Assembly (NCBI GenBank): GCA_013140455.1 | Contig: JABFSU010000075.1 | Coordinates: 1-53,620, forward strand | Origin: Nitrospira sp. | GTDB lineage: Bacteria > Nitrospirota > Nitrospiria > Nitrospirales > Nitrospiraceae | Direction of reading: 5' to 3' | Length of the DNA stretch: 53,620 nt | Position numbers and translations under genes: made by a program | Notes under the pieces: model-generated | Databases searched by the model: none | What the model was told of the DNA's origin: nothing | The model's input: the letters and a program-made list of their open reading frames with translations, nothing else | Part shown: in pieces, positions 7,946-17,595 of the stretch | Layout: each line of letters begins with the position of its first letter | Numbering within the stretch: the stretch's first letter is position 1

Positions 7946-8890
7946 ATGCCCCTCACTCGGGCGATCAAACAAGAAGCCCTCGCGCTCGGATTCGACGTCG
8001 TTGGGATCACCCGCGTTGACAGCCCTTCGTCTCCACAACCTACGCTCGCGACACGGCTGACCCACTGGCTCCGGCAAGGCTACCACGCCACCATGGCTTG
8101 GATGGAGCGAGCGCCGGAGAAGCGGGCCGATCCACGTATTGTCTTGCCGGGCTGTCGCTCCATCATTTGCGTTGGATTGAACTACCTGACCGATGAGCGC
8201 GCCGATGAACGGCCCGGACACGGCCGCATAGCCCGCTATGCCTGGGGTCGGGACTATCACGACGTGCTCGGCGCGAAACTCAAACAGTTGGAACAAAGAA
8301 TCGCCACATTGGCCCCTCAGGCGATTACCAGATCCTACGTTGATACCGGACCGATCATGGAAAAGGCCTGGGCAGAGCAGGCCGGGCTGGGCTGGATCGG
8401 CAAGCACTCCAATCTCGTGTCGCCGGACCATGGATCCTGGTTGCTATTGGGCGAGATTCTCACGACGTTAGAATTGGAGATGGACGAACCAGCGACGGAT
8501 CTCTGCGGAAGCTGCACCCTCTGTATTCAGGCCTGCCCCACGCAGGCCATCACAGAACCCTACGTCGTGGATGCCAATCGCTGCCTCTCCTATCTGACGA
8601 TCGAACATCGCGGAGAAGCCGCCACGATACCGAACGACCTGCAGCGGCAATTCGGCAATCATATTTTTGGCTGCGACGATTGTCTCGATGTCTGTCCGTT
8701 CAATCTGCGGGCGGGCTTCACGCGCGAACCAGCCTTCACCCCCTCACCTCTCACGCTAGCCCCCTCTCTGGAAAACCTAGCCCACATGGATGAAGCGACT
8801 TTCCGATCATCCTTTCAACACAGCCCGATCCGCAGGACGAAGCTTGTCGGACTCCAACGGAATGTGGCGATTGCCCGATCAAACCAGTAA
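7946..8890 (+). CDS. queG: Epoxyqueuosine reductase
   Basis: 314 aa from ATG 7946 (MPLTRAIKQE). It catalyses the last step of queuosine formation, reducing the epoxycyclopentane on tRNA with cobalamin and two 4Fe-4S clusters. The clusters are bound by CGSCTLCIQACP from residue 187 and by CDDCLDVCP from about 243, with a further Cys in NRC. The probable catalytic Asp is in YVDTGP (D133). The chain is somewhat shorter than the roughly 380-residue enzymes that carry a C-terminal HEAT-like repeat, so it resembles the short form. The frame is open upstream to 7829, but that region overlaps the preceding gene. Confidence 0.93.
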   Translation: MPLTRAIKQEALALGFDVVGITRVDSPSSPQPTLATRLTHWLRQGYHATMAWMERAPEKRADPRIVLPGCRSIICVGLNYLTDERADERPGHGRIARYAWGRDYHDVLGAKLKQLEQRIATLAPQAITRSYVDTGPIMEKAWAEQAGLGWIGKHSNLVSPDHGSWLLLGEILTTLELEMDEPATDLCGSCTLCIQACPTQAITEPYVVDANRCLSYLTIEHRGEAATIPNDLQRQFGNHIFGCDDCLDVCPFNLRAGFTREPAFTPSPLTLAPSLENLAHMDEATFRSSFQHSPIRRTKLVGLQRNVAIARSNQ

Positions 8891-9009
8891 CTTCGTGCTC
8901 TGCAGCGCCCCAGGAATGACGGTCCCCCCTTTTATTCTGCCATTTGCAGGAGTAGGCTATCACTAGTCGATCGGTGGTTCGCCAGGAGTCCGACTAAGGA
9001 GCTCTCCGA

Positions 9010-10353
9010 ATGAACCCTACGACAGTTCTTCTGATTTCACGTGACCCTCAGATACGGCATGCCTTTGAGCAGGTCGTCCCTTCCCATACCACCATTCTCA
9101 CCGTAACCGATGTGGCATCGGGAATCAGGGAACTCTCCCGCGCAAACCTCGCGCTCATTCTGTGCGAGGGCAGCCCGGAAACCAGCCAACCCCTGTTGCA
9201 CCACACCAACCTGCATCCAGGCTCCCCCTCCGTCATTCTGATCGGATCACGTAACTCGACGCAAGATGCAGTCGAAGCCATGCGTGCCGGCGCTGCCGAC
9301 TATCTGACCACACCCATCACCATGACTGAGCTTGATACCGCCGTTCGCCGCGCCCTGTCGGCACCGAATCCGACTCTCACTGCCAAGCAACCAACAGGGC
9401 GCTTCGATCTCATTATCAGCGTTTCCCCGCAGATGCAGCTCATCAAACAATTGGCCCGTGAAGTCGCGCTGACGGACGCCACCGTCTTGATCACCGGAGA
9501 AAGCGGCACCGGCAAGGAACTCTTTGCCCAGGCCATTCACTACGCCAGCCCGCGAGCCCTCGGTCCGCTGGTGGCATTGAACTGCGCCGGCATTCCTGAA
9601 CACCTGCTCGAATCAGAGCTCTTCGGCTATCACCAGGGTGCATTCACCGATGCGAAACACACGAAGCTCGGGCGTTTCCAACTCGCCGAAGGCGGCACGC
9701 TGTTCCTCGACGAAATCGGCGAGATGAGCGCCTCGGCACAGGCGAAACTGCTGCGGGTCCTCGAAGATCATCGCGTCGATCCTCTCGGCGACACCCACAG
9801 CCACAAGGTCAATATCCGGGTCATCGCCGCGACCAACGAAGACCTCCCGGCTCATATCAAGACCGGACGATTCCGTCTCGACCTGTACTACCGGCTCAAT
9901 GTGTATCAACTCCGCATTCCCTCGCTCCGGGAACGGATCGACGACATCGAACCAATTCTTCAGCACTTCCTGGCGCAGGCGCGCCGTGACTACGGCTGCC
10001 GCATCACCGGCATCAGCCCGGAGGCCTTAGCCGTACTCCAGCGTCATCATTGGCCGGGCAACGTCCGAGAACTTCACAATGTGGTCGAGTGGCTCACGAT
10101 TACCTGCAAGGCCAATCAGATCGAACCCCAGCACCTCCCGGCCTCCGTCAAGACCGGAAAAGCTCCCGATCAGCCGAGCGGCGAACTCAAGCCGTCCCTG
10201 CTCGCCTTCGGTCTATCGTTTCAAGACATGGAAAAGAAAATGCTGGAGGAAGCCCTCCGCAAATCAGGTGGGAACGTCTCCGAAGCCAGCCGGCTCCTCA
10301 AAATCACCCGCAATACCCTGCGCTATCGCATGGCCAAGTATCACATGTCCTGA
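9010..10353 (+). CDS. NtrC-family sigma-54 activator with degenerate receiver
   Basis: 447 aa with AAGGAG upstream of ATG 9010. It has an N-terminal receiver-like domain (1-115), an AAA+ domain with Walker A GESGTGKE (163-170), the sigma-54 contact loop GAFTDA (210-215) and Walker B GGTLFLDEIGEM, and a C-terminal Fis-type helix-turn-helix (GGNVSEASRLLKITRNTLRYR). The receiver lacks the phospho-acceptor Asp (the strand reads ANLALILCEG) and the conserved Lys (DYLTTP, Thr at 101), so it should not be phosphorylated in the usual way. The ATPase core looks intact. No partner kinase gene is adjacent. Confidence 0.9.
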   Translation: MNPTTVLLISRDPQIRHAFEQVVPSHTTILTVTDVASGIRELSRANLALILCEGSPETSQPLLHHTNLHPGSPSVILIGSRNSTQDAVEAMRAGAADYLTTPITMTELDTAVRRALSAPNPTLTAKQPTGRFDLIISVSPQMQLIKQLAREVALTDATVLITGESGTGKELFAQAIHYASPRALGPLVALNCAGIPEHLLESELFGYHQGAFTDAKHTKLGRFQLAEGGTLFLDEIGEMSASAQAKLLRVLEDHRVDPLGDTHSHKVNIRVIAATNEDLPAHIKTGRFRLDLYYRLNVYQLRIPSLRERIDDIEPILQHFLAQARRDYGCRITGISPEALAVLQRHHWPGNVRELHNVVEWLTITCKANQIEPQHLPASVKTGKAPDQPSGELKPSLLAFGLSFQDMEKKMLEEALRKSGGNVSEASRLLKITRNTLRYRMAKYHMS

Positions 10354-10453
10354 TTCCTCGCCCACTCCCGCCATCACACCCGACACAACTCTATCTTTCA
10401 GTACCCGTCTCAGAGAACGGCCCTATCCTCCGAAATCCTACCTGCTCATTGCG

Positions 10454-10484
10454 ACTGAGTACTGACAGGTCAGACTCAATACTG
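10454..10484. repeat. Imperfect ACTGAGTACTG-type direct/inverted repeat
   Basis: In the 222-bp gap between the NtrC-like gene and the S16 gene the sequence reads ACTGAGTACTGAC, AGGTCAG, ACTCAATACTG. It contains the near-palindrome CTGACAGGTCAG and two copies of an ACT-AGTACTG/ACTCAATACTG word. A similar ACTCAG-rich stretch lies at 22069-22149. It could be an operator or a low-complexity genomic repeat; its function is unknown. Confidence 0.35.
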
Positions 10485-10575
10485 TCCGGCCTTTCACAAG
10501 ACTCAAGCCTCAGACTGGAGCGCCGATAGGTAAGACACGCCATCTAACCCGCCGCAGACTCCTGAAAGGCGTCAT

Positions 10576-11259
10576 ATGTCAAACAATCGACGTCAATCCA
10601 GGATTGATCTCCCTGCGTGTCGTGCAATGATCCCAATATTCCTCCTGATTATGTCGCTCATCGGCACGCTCTCTGCCACTCCCGCTACCGCAGCCCCACG
10701 CGAACAGATGATTCCAGTCTTAAGTCATGTGGGGGAAGCAAGCGCACGAGGGACGGTGGGGTATGTGCACATCACGTTCGACCGGCGGTCGGACGCGTCG
10801 GGTTTAGCTATCCAATTTAATACCGCGCCGGGACGCTTTTCTCGTTCAGCCCAGGCCTCCATCGGAGAGGCCATTCGCCGCACCGCCCACTCGCTAAAAC
10901 TCTCGACTGATTCCTGGACGGTCGTGCTGACTGTTCCCTATTCGGATATTGTGGTCTCCGGTGGCCACTTGTCTGGAATGGTGGGCCTAAGTGTTGCCGC
11001 AATGGCAACAGGACGCACGATAGACACGGGACTCCTCGTGACAGGCAGGATTACTCAAGAAGGTCAGATTGGACCAGTGGGATCTGCTCCCCTACAGGTG
11101 CCCGCGCCAGGACGAGCACGGTTGCGGCGGGTCGTCGTCTCAAAAGAACAGCCCCTCGCCGAACGCGACCAACCGGCGCGTGATCTTATACAGGTCACCC
11201 CCGTTAGTTCTGTCACCCAAGCGTTTCAAGAACTCACTGGTGAAGCACCCAAGCCCTAA
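10576..11259 (+). CDS. Secreted Lon-type (S16-like) domain protein, lysine lost
   Basis: 227 aa with GAAAGG upstream of ATG 10576. The hydrophobic N-terminal segment (IPIFLLIMSLIGTLSATPATAA, about 19-40) looks like a signal peptide or anchor. The rest resembles the Lon C-terminal proteolytic fold: a strand with VVLTVPYSDIVVSGG, then HLSGMVGLSVAAMATGR with Ser133 at the nucleophile position, then TGLLVTGRITQEGQIGPVG. The stretch that follows in true Lon proteases (GGLKEK) reads GSAPLQ here, so the dyad Lys is missing. There is no AAA+ domain. Catalysis is doubtful, and a binding role is possible. Confidence 0.6.
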   Translation: MSNNRRQSRIDLPACRAMIPIFLLIMSLIGTLSATPATAAPREQMIPVLSHVGEASARGTVGYVHITFDRRSDASGLAIQFNTAPGRFSRSAQASIGEAIRRTAHSLKLSTDSWTVVLTVPYSDIVVSGGHLSGMVGLSVAAMATGRTIDTGLLVTGRITQEGQIGPVGSAPLQVPAPGRARLRRVVVSKEQPLAERDQPARDLIQVTPVSSVTQAFQELTGEAPKP

Positions 11260-11286
11260 GAGTGATTCCCCATTTCACCTGTCCCT

Positions 11287-13701
11287 CTATCGAAGCGTGG
11301 CGATCGACACCCCATCTCCCCCTTCAGCCCGATCACCCGGACGGAACTCTGCAACATAGGGTGACTCTGACAGATACTTACGTAATGCGGATTTCAAACG
11401 TCCTGTCCCATGTCCATGAATGATGCGCAGAAGCGGCGCGCCCTCCAGCGTCGCCCGATCCAACGCGGCAATCACCAGATCGAGCGCTTCGTCGGCGGCC
11501 TGTCCCCGCACATCGACCACCGTCTGCTCGTCTAGACCCAGCCCGCCGCCGGTTGAAAACTTGCGCGGAGTTGATGTGGACGCGGGCGACAGCGGTGTTG
11601 GCGCAGCCGCTCCGGATGCGACGCCAATGAGATTCGCCACCGTGGCCAGCACTTCACCCTCCCCCACTTTCACGCGAACACGCTTCTTTCCCTGGGGGTC
11701 TTCGAGCAGACTGCCGGTCATACCCAACGCGGCGATTTCCACTTGATCACCGATCCGAAGATGCTCGACCGGAATCGGTTCGCCGGCAGGCAGCAGTTCT
11801 TGCTTGGTCTGGATTTCTAATTCGCTGAGACGTTGCGTCGTCTCTTTTGCCTTGATGAGTTTCTGCTCGCGCTTGAGAGCATCGACCGTCGCCTGCACCT
11901 CCACCCGTGCCCGTTGAAACTGCTCGCCAAGTTTTTTCTTCAATCCCTTGCGCGCTTCCAGTTCTGCCTCTTCCAAGCGTGTCTGCAACGCCTTCGCTTC
12001 AACAGCGGCCCGTTCGGCCTCGGCCCTCGCCTGTGCCGCCCGTTCCACATCATCGGCTAACTGCCGCTGTTTCTGCTGGAGATCGACCATGAGATCTTCC
12101 AAGCGCCGGTCATCCTTAGGCAAGCGCTGACGTGCATCGTCCAAAATCTTCTCATCCATCCCCAGACGGCCGGCTATCTCCAATGCCGACGAGCCTCCGG
12201 GCACGCCGAGAAACAGCCGGTACGTGGGCGCCAGACGCGTCACGTCAAACTCAACGCTGGCATTAGCAAACCCCGGCATCGTCTGAGCCAATTCTTTCAA
12301 CGGTCCATAATGGGTCGTCACCACGACCTTCATGTTCAGCGACGCCAGATGGCACAACAGCGCTTCGGCCAGCGCCGCCCCTTCCTGCGGATCCGTCGAC
12401 GTCACCGGTTCGTCAAGCAATACCAGCGACTGTCCGATATCCGCCCCGCTGCTCACCGAGCGAGCCGACTCTGCGAGTAACTGCACCATCTGCGACATGT
12501 GGGCGGAGAAACTCGAAAGGTCGCGGCTCAGATCCTGCGCATCGCCGATGTCGGCGTAGAGCTCAGGGAAAATCGCCATCTCCGACTCAGGAGCACAGGG
12601 GAGATGCAAGCCCGCCCGCACCATCAGCGAGAACAGTCCGACAATCTTCAGTGTGACCGTTTTACCGCCGGTATTGGGACCGGAAATGACTAGGACGCGA
12701 ATCGACTCATCGAGCAGAATATCGTTCGCCACGACATCATCTTTCGCCAACATCAACAACGGATGACGCGCCTGCTTCAGCATGACACGTCCCTGTTCAT
12801 TCAGCGTCACGGGATTGGCCTTGAGCCGCCGACTGAGCGCCGCCTTCGCCTGCACGGAATCCAGCTCCGCCAGCACGTCCATCCCGGCCTGCAATGCGTC
12901 CGCCTGCCCGGCAACCAGGAGCGTAAGTTCACGCAGGATTCGCCGCACTTCCCGCTCGATTTCAAGATCGGCGACCTTGATCGAGTTGTTCAATTCCACC
13001 AGTTCGCGTGGTTCCAGAAATACCGTCGCGCCGCTGGCCGACACATCGTGCACAATCCCCGGCATACGCCCTCGCATGTCCGCCTTCACCGGCAGCACAT
13101 AGCGGCCTTCCCGCTGCGCGAAATACGATTCCTGAAGAACGTCCTCATATCGACTGGAGTGCAGAATCCGATCCAGCTGCTCACGCATACGCTGTTTCAG
13201 CTCCTGCGCCGCGTGTGTGAGGCGTCGCAACTCCGGCGTGGCCGATTCTTTGATCGCCCCATCGGGCTGAATCGCGGCATCGAGCGCCCGCGTAATATTC
13301 TGAAGCTCCCGAGTCGACTGGAGGCCATCCGCCACAGCCACCACCATCGGAGCTTCATGCGCATGGCGGGCGCAAAAGCGCGCGACCTCGTCCATCCGCG
13401 TCAAAACGAGTCCGCAGTCCCGCAACTCCAGCGCCTCCAGCACGCCCCCCTTGCTGGCCCGTTCGACTAACTCGCGCGTATCCGGAAACGACAACACCGG
13501 GGCCGGATCGTTCCCATCGCTCAGGCGCAACCACTCCGTCGTCTCCTGCTGACGCCTCACCAACATCTCCAGATCGTTGTCCAGGGCCATCCCCCGGCAA
13601 CGTGCAGCCCCCAGCACGGATTGAGCTCCTCGCGCCAAAGACTCAAGGACCTTCGGCCACTCCAACGCCTGCGCGGCTTTCTCTGACAGCGAATCCACCA
13701 T
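11287..13701 (-). CDS. mutS2: MutS2 family ATPase/endonuclease
   Basis: 804 aa from ATG 13701, preceded by GAGGTGGGG. The core/lever region is followed by the ABC-type ATPase with Walker A SGPNTGGKT (340-348), Walker B SLVLLDEP and the switch VVVTTHYG, then a long coiled coil (about 500-620), a KOW-like segment (IRVGDQ-type, here LRIGDQVEIAALG) and a C-terminal Smr domain with VDVRGQ and IIHGHGTGRL. The family acts in suppression of recombination and, in Firmicutes, in rescue of collided ribosomes. It is convergent with the S16 gene, with only 27 nt between stops. Confidence 0.95.
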   Translation of the reverse strand: MVDSLSEKAAQALEWPKVLESLARGAQSVLGAARCRGMALDNDLEMLVRRQQETTEWLRLSDGNDPAPVLSFPDTRELVERASKGGVLEALELRDCGLVLTRMDEVARFCARHAHEAPMVVAVADGLQSTRELQNITRALDAAIQPDGAIKESATPELRRLTHAAQELKQRMREQLDRILHSSRYEDVLQESYFAQREGRYVLPVKADMRGRMPGIVHDVSASGATVFLEPRELVELNNSIKVADLEIEREVRRILRELTLLVAGQADALQAGMDVLAELDSVQAKAALSRRLKANPVTLNEQGRVMLKQARHPLLMLAKDDVVANDILLDESIRVLVISGPNTGGKTVTLKIVGLFSLMVRAGLHLPCAPESEMAIFPELYADIGDAQDLSRDLSSFSAHMSQMVQLLAESARSVSSGADIGQSLVLLDEPVTSTDPQEGAALAEALLCHLASLNMKVVVTTHYGPLKELAQTMPGFANASVEFDVTRLAPTYRLFLGVPGGSSALEIAGRLGMDEKILDDARQRLPKDDRRLEDLMVDLQQKQRQLADDVERAAQARAEAERAAVEAKALQTRLEEAELEARKGLKKKLGEQFQRARVEVQATVDALKREQKLIKAKETTQRLSELEIQTKQELLPAGEPIPVEHLRIGDQVEIAALGMTGSLLEDPQGKKRVRVKVGEGEVLATVANLIGVASGAAAPTPLSPASTSTPRKFSTGGGLGLDEQTVVDVRGQAADEALDLVIAALDRATLEGAPLLRIIHGHGTGRLKSALRKYLSESPYVAEFRPGDRAEGGDGVSIATLR

Positions 13702-13871
13702 CCCCACCTCGCCTCCCAAACATCAATCTTTCCAGTCGGAACTCTAGCGAAGAGAGATCCGGAGAAGCAACCCGACTTGCACAGCGCACCCCCTTGTTTC
13801 TACTGAGGTCGATTCTCGAAAAAGCGCCTCAATTACTGGGGTTTCTTCACGTATTCCTACCTTCGTATAGC

Positions 13872-13900
13872 TTGACAAGGGTTCAGACCGCCGATACTAT
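13872..13900 (+). promoter_or_regulatory. Sigma-70 promoter of gap-pgk-tpiA-secG
   Basis: TTGACA at 13872-13877, a 17-nt spacer, and TACTAT at 13895-13900. This is a full consensus -35 with a good -10. The expected transcript start is near 13907, about 54 nt before the gap ATG. Confidence 0.8.
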
Positions 13901-13921
13901 CGCGAACACGATTGCCGGTGA

Positions 13922-14974
<1,053 letters not shown>

Positions 14975-15050
14975 CCATCGGGCGATTCGGCGTTCACGCG
15001 GGATGCACATCTGAGCGCGAACTGCGGCGGAGGCCAGTGAAGGAGTTCTC

Positions 15051-16250
15051 ATGAACTTGCGGAAGCAAACCATCGACGACGTGAAGCTTCGCGGAAAGCG
15101 CGTCATCATCCGCGCTGACTTCAACGTCCCCCTCGACGAGTCGCTCCAAATCACCGATGACACCCGCATCCGTTCGACACTCCCGACGATCAACCGCGTC
15201 GTCGACGAAGGCGCCAGGGTCATTCTCTGTTCGCACCTGGGGCGCCCCAAGGGCGCCTTTGACCCCAAATACAGTTTGGCCCCGGTGGCGAAGCGATTGA
15301 GCCGGCTGCTCGGCAAAGACGTGATTTTTGCCCCGGATTGCATCGGTCACGCCGTCGAGAAGCTGGTCGCCAAAATGAATCCCGGCGACGTGATGCTGCT
15401 GGAGAATCTTCGCTTTCACCCCGGTGAAGAACAGAATGATGACGCCTTCGCAAAAGCCCTGGCATCTCTAGCCGATGTCTTTGTGAACGACGCCTTCGGA
15501 GCCGCCCACCGAGCACATGCCTCGACGGTCGGTATTACCAAGTTCATCAAGGCCTCGGCTGCCGGCGCGCTCCTGAAGAAAGAAATCGAGTACCTGGAAG
15601 GCGCCGTGGCAAACCCCGTGCGACCGTTTGTCGCCATCCTCGGCGGCGCCAAGGTATCCGGGAAAATCGGCGTCATTGAAAACCTGGGAAAACGCGTCGA
15701 CAAGGTCATCATCGGCGGCGGCATGGCCTTCACCTTCTTGAAGGCCAAGGGCCTGGAAATCGGCAACTCCCTCGTCGAAAAAGACATGCTCGACTTTGCA
15801 AGAGGTATTGAGGAGCATGCCCTTTCCCGTGGAGTGAAATTCTATCTTCCCGTCGATTGCGTCGTCGCTGCCAGCCGTGAGCCGGGGGCCGAAACGAAGA
15901 TTGTTCCCGTGCAGGAAATCCCCAAAGGCTGGTATGGCCTGGATATCGGTCCGGCCTCTGTGAAGTTGTTCAGCGAGGCGCTGCAGGATGCCAAAACGAT
16001 TCTCTGGAACGGTCCGATGGGAATGTTCGAAATCGATGCCTTCGCCCGCGGCACTCTTTCAATCGCTCATGCCGTCGGCAACGCCTACGCACTGACGATC
16101 GTCGGCGGCGGTGAAACCGCCATGGCCGTTCACCGTGCAGGAGAATCGGACAGCATCTCCTTCATTTCAACCGGCGGTGGTGCGGCCCTCGAACTCCTGG
16201 AAGGCAAACAACTCCCCGGCCTGGTTGCGCTGCCGGATCGAGCGATCTAG
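15051..16250 (+). CDS. pgk: Phosphoglycerate kinase
   Basis: 399 aa, the full family length, with AAGGAG before the ATG. The N-terminal substrate domain shows the signature KRVIIRADFNVPLD and HLGRPKG; the C-terminal nucleotide domain shows GGAKVSGKIGV, NGPMGMFE and GGGETAMAV. It transfers phosphate between 1,3-bisphosphoglycerate and ADP in the cytosol. It is the second gene of the gap operon, 76 nt after gap. Confidence 0.97.
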   Translation: MNLRKQTIDDVKLRGKRVIIRADFNVPLDESLQITDDTRIRSTLPTINRVVDEGARVILCSHLGRPKGAFDPKYSLAPVAKRLSRLLGKDVIFAPDCIGHAVEKLVAKMNPGDVMLLENLRFHPGEEQNDDAFAKALASLADVFVNDAFGAAHRAHASTVGITKFIKASAAGALLKKEIEYLEGAVANPVRPFVAILGGAKVSGKIGVIENLGKRVDKVIIGGGMAFTFLKAKGLEIGNSLVEKDMLDFARGIEEHALSRGVKFYLPVDCVVAASREPGAETKIVPVQEIPKGWYGLDIGPASVKLFSEALQDAKTILWNGPMGMFEIDAFARGTLSIAHAVGNAYALTIVGGGETAMAVHRAGESDSISFISTGGGAALELLEGKQLPGLVALPDRAI

Positions 16251-16293
16251 ACCGCTGGATCCGTTCCCAGAGCAAGCCAGACCAAAGGATACC

Positions 16294-17067
16294 GTGCGTA
16301 CACCCCTGATCGCCGGCAATTGGAAAATGAACAAGACCGCCTCAGAGGCGGCGGTATTTGCGCACGAGTTAGTCCAGCAGAATATGACCTCGTCGGCCGT
16401 CGAGATTGTCATCGCTCCACCGTTTACCGCGTTAGATTCCGTTCGCCAGGCACTGAAAGGCGAGCCATCTATTCGACTGGCTGGTCAAAACCTCCACTGG
16501 GAGGACCACGGCGCGTATACCGGCGAAGTCTCTGCGCCGATGCTGAAAAATCTGGGCTGCCAATACGTCATTCTCGGACATTCTGAGCGGCGCGCCCTGT
16601 TTGGCGAAGGTGACGACGTCATACAGAAAAAACTCGCCGCAGCCTTCCGGCACGGGCTCAAGCCAATCCTCTGCGTTGGTGAATCGTTAGACCAACGTGA
16701 AGCGGGACGCACGACAGAGATCATCACCGGACAGCTCAAGGGAAGCCTGGCAGGATTCGACGCCACACAACTGACCGAACTCACCATTGCCTACGAGCCG
16801 GTCTGGGCTATCGGCACGGGGAAAGCCGCATCTCCGGAACAGGCGATTCCAGTGCATCAGACGATCAGACAGTTTTTGCGACAGAATTGGTCTTCCGCTA
16901 TCGCGCAGGGGACCAGAATTCTTTATGGCGGAAGCGTCACCCCGCAAAACGTGGCCAGTTTTCTTGCCTCCGATGAAATCGACGGAGCATTGGTCGGTGG
17001 GGCTTGCCTCCAGGTCGAGTCCTTTGCTAGTATTGTTGCTCTCGCACAAAAACGAACGGGGCATTAA
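16294..17067 (+). CDS. tpiA: Triosephosphate isomerase
   Basis: 257 aa starting at GTG 16294, with AAAGGA upstream, which gives the conserved N-terminus RTPLIAGNWKMNK. The catalytic His is in ILGHSERR and the catalytic Glu in AYEPVWAIGTG; the phosphate-binding loop YGGSVTPQN is intact. The reading frame is open further upstream inside pgk, but those codons do not resemble the family. It ends 2 nt before secG. Confidence 0.96.
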   Translation: MRTPLIAGNWKMNKTASEAAVFAHELVQQNMTSSAVEIVIAPPFTALDSVRQALKGEPSIRLAGQNLHWEDHGAYTGEVSAPMLKNLGCQYVILGHSERRALFGEGDDVIQKKLAAAFRHGLKPILCVGESLDQREAGRTTEIITGQLKGSLAGFDATQLTELTIAYEPVWAIGTGKAASPEQAIPVHQTIRQFLRQNWSSAIAQGTRILYGGSVTPQNVASFLASDEIDGALVGGACLQVESFASIVALAQKRTGH

Positions 17068-17069
17068 GC

Positions 17070-17420
17070 ATGTTGTATACGCTGGTAGTCATTCTTCATG
17101 TGTTTGTCTGCTTCCTGATGATCGGCGCAATTCTGCTGCAATCTGGAAAGGGAGCAGAAATCGGCGCGTCCTTCGGCGGCTCAAGCCAGACCGTCTTCGG
17201 GAGTCGCGGTCCGGCAAACTTCTTGAGCAAACTGACCGTCGGCGTGGCCGCCGTATTTATGCTGACGTCGTTCAGCCTGGCCATTCTCGCCAAGCAGCGG
17301 AACTTCGCGTCAACCGTGATCGATCTCAAGCCAAAAGAAACTTCGTCTGCCCCTGCAGCTCCTCCGGTCCCCACGACAGAATCGCATCCGGCGGGAGATG
17401 CTCCGGCAGCAGCGCATTAA
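17070..17420 (+). CDS. secG: Preprotein translocase subunit SecG
   Basis: 116 aa. There are two membrane segments, at about 3-22 (VVILHVFVCFLMIGAILLQS) and about 51-72 (LTVGVAAVFMLTSFSLAILA), joined by the family loop GKGAEIGASFGGSSQTVFG. The Pro/Ala-rich hydrophilic tail is variable in the family. SecG is the accessory subunit of the SecYEG channel in the inner membrane. Its placement after tpiA is common in bacteria. A strong hairpin follows 35 nt after the stop. Confidence 0.93.
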   Translation: MLYTLVVILHVFVCFLMIGAILLQSGKGAEIGASFGGSSQTVFGSRGPANFLSKLTVGVAAVFMLTSFSLAILAKQRNFASTVIDLKPKETSSAPAAPPVPTTESHPAGDAPAAAH

Positions 17421-17454
17421 TCCAACGTCTTCAGACAGTTCTTACCTTCAATCG

Positions 17455-17502
17455 ATAGAGTGAGGCCCGCCTGCGAAGACTCGCAGGCGGGCCTCACTCT
17501 AT
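17455..17502. terminator. Perfect 22-bp hairpin between secG and ilvE
   Basis: The arms at 17455-17476 and 17481-17502 are exact reverse complements around the 4-nt loop AGAC. The stem is very GC-rich in the middle (GGCCCGCCTGCGA). Only a short TTGTTCT tract follows on the plus strand. It lies between the convergent genes secG and ilvE, so it probably ends both transcripts. Confidence 0.8.
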
Positions 17503-17595
17503 TGTTCTCATACAATGACGCTGCGGTAGATCAACGCTCAGATACGCCCACCAGGCGGGCTACCGACTGTGCCATTGCAGGGCTCGACAGAATTG

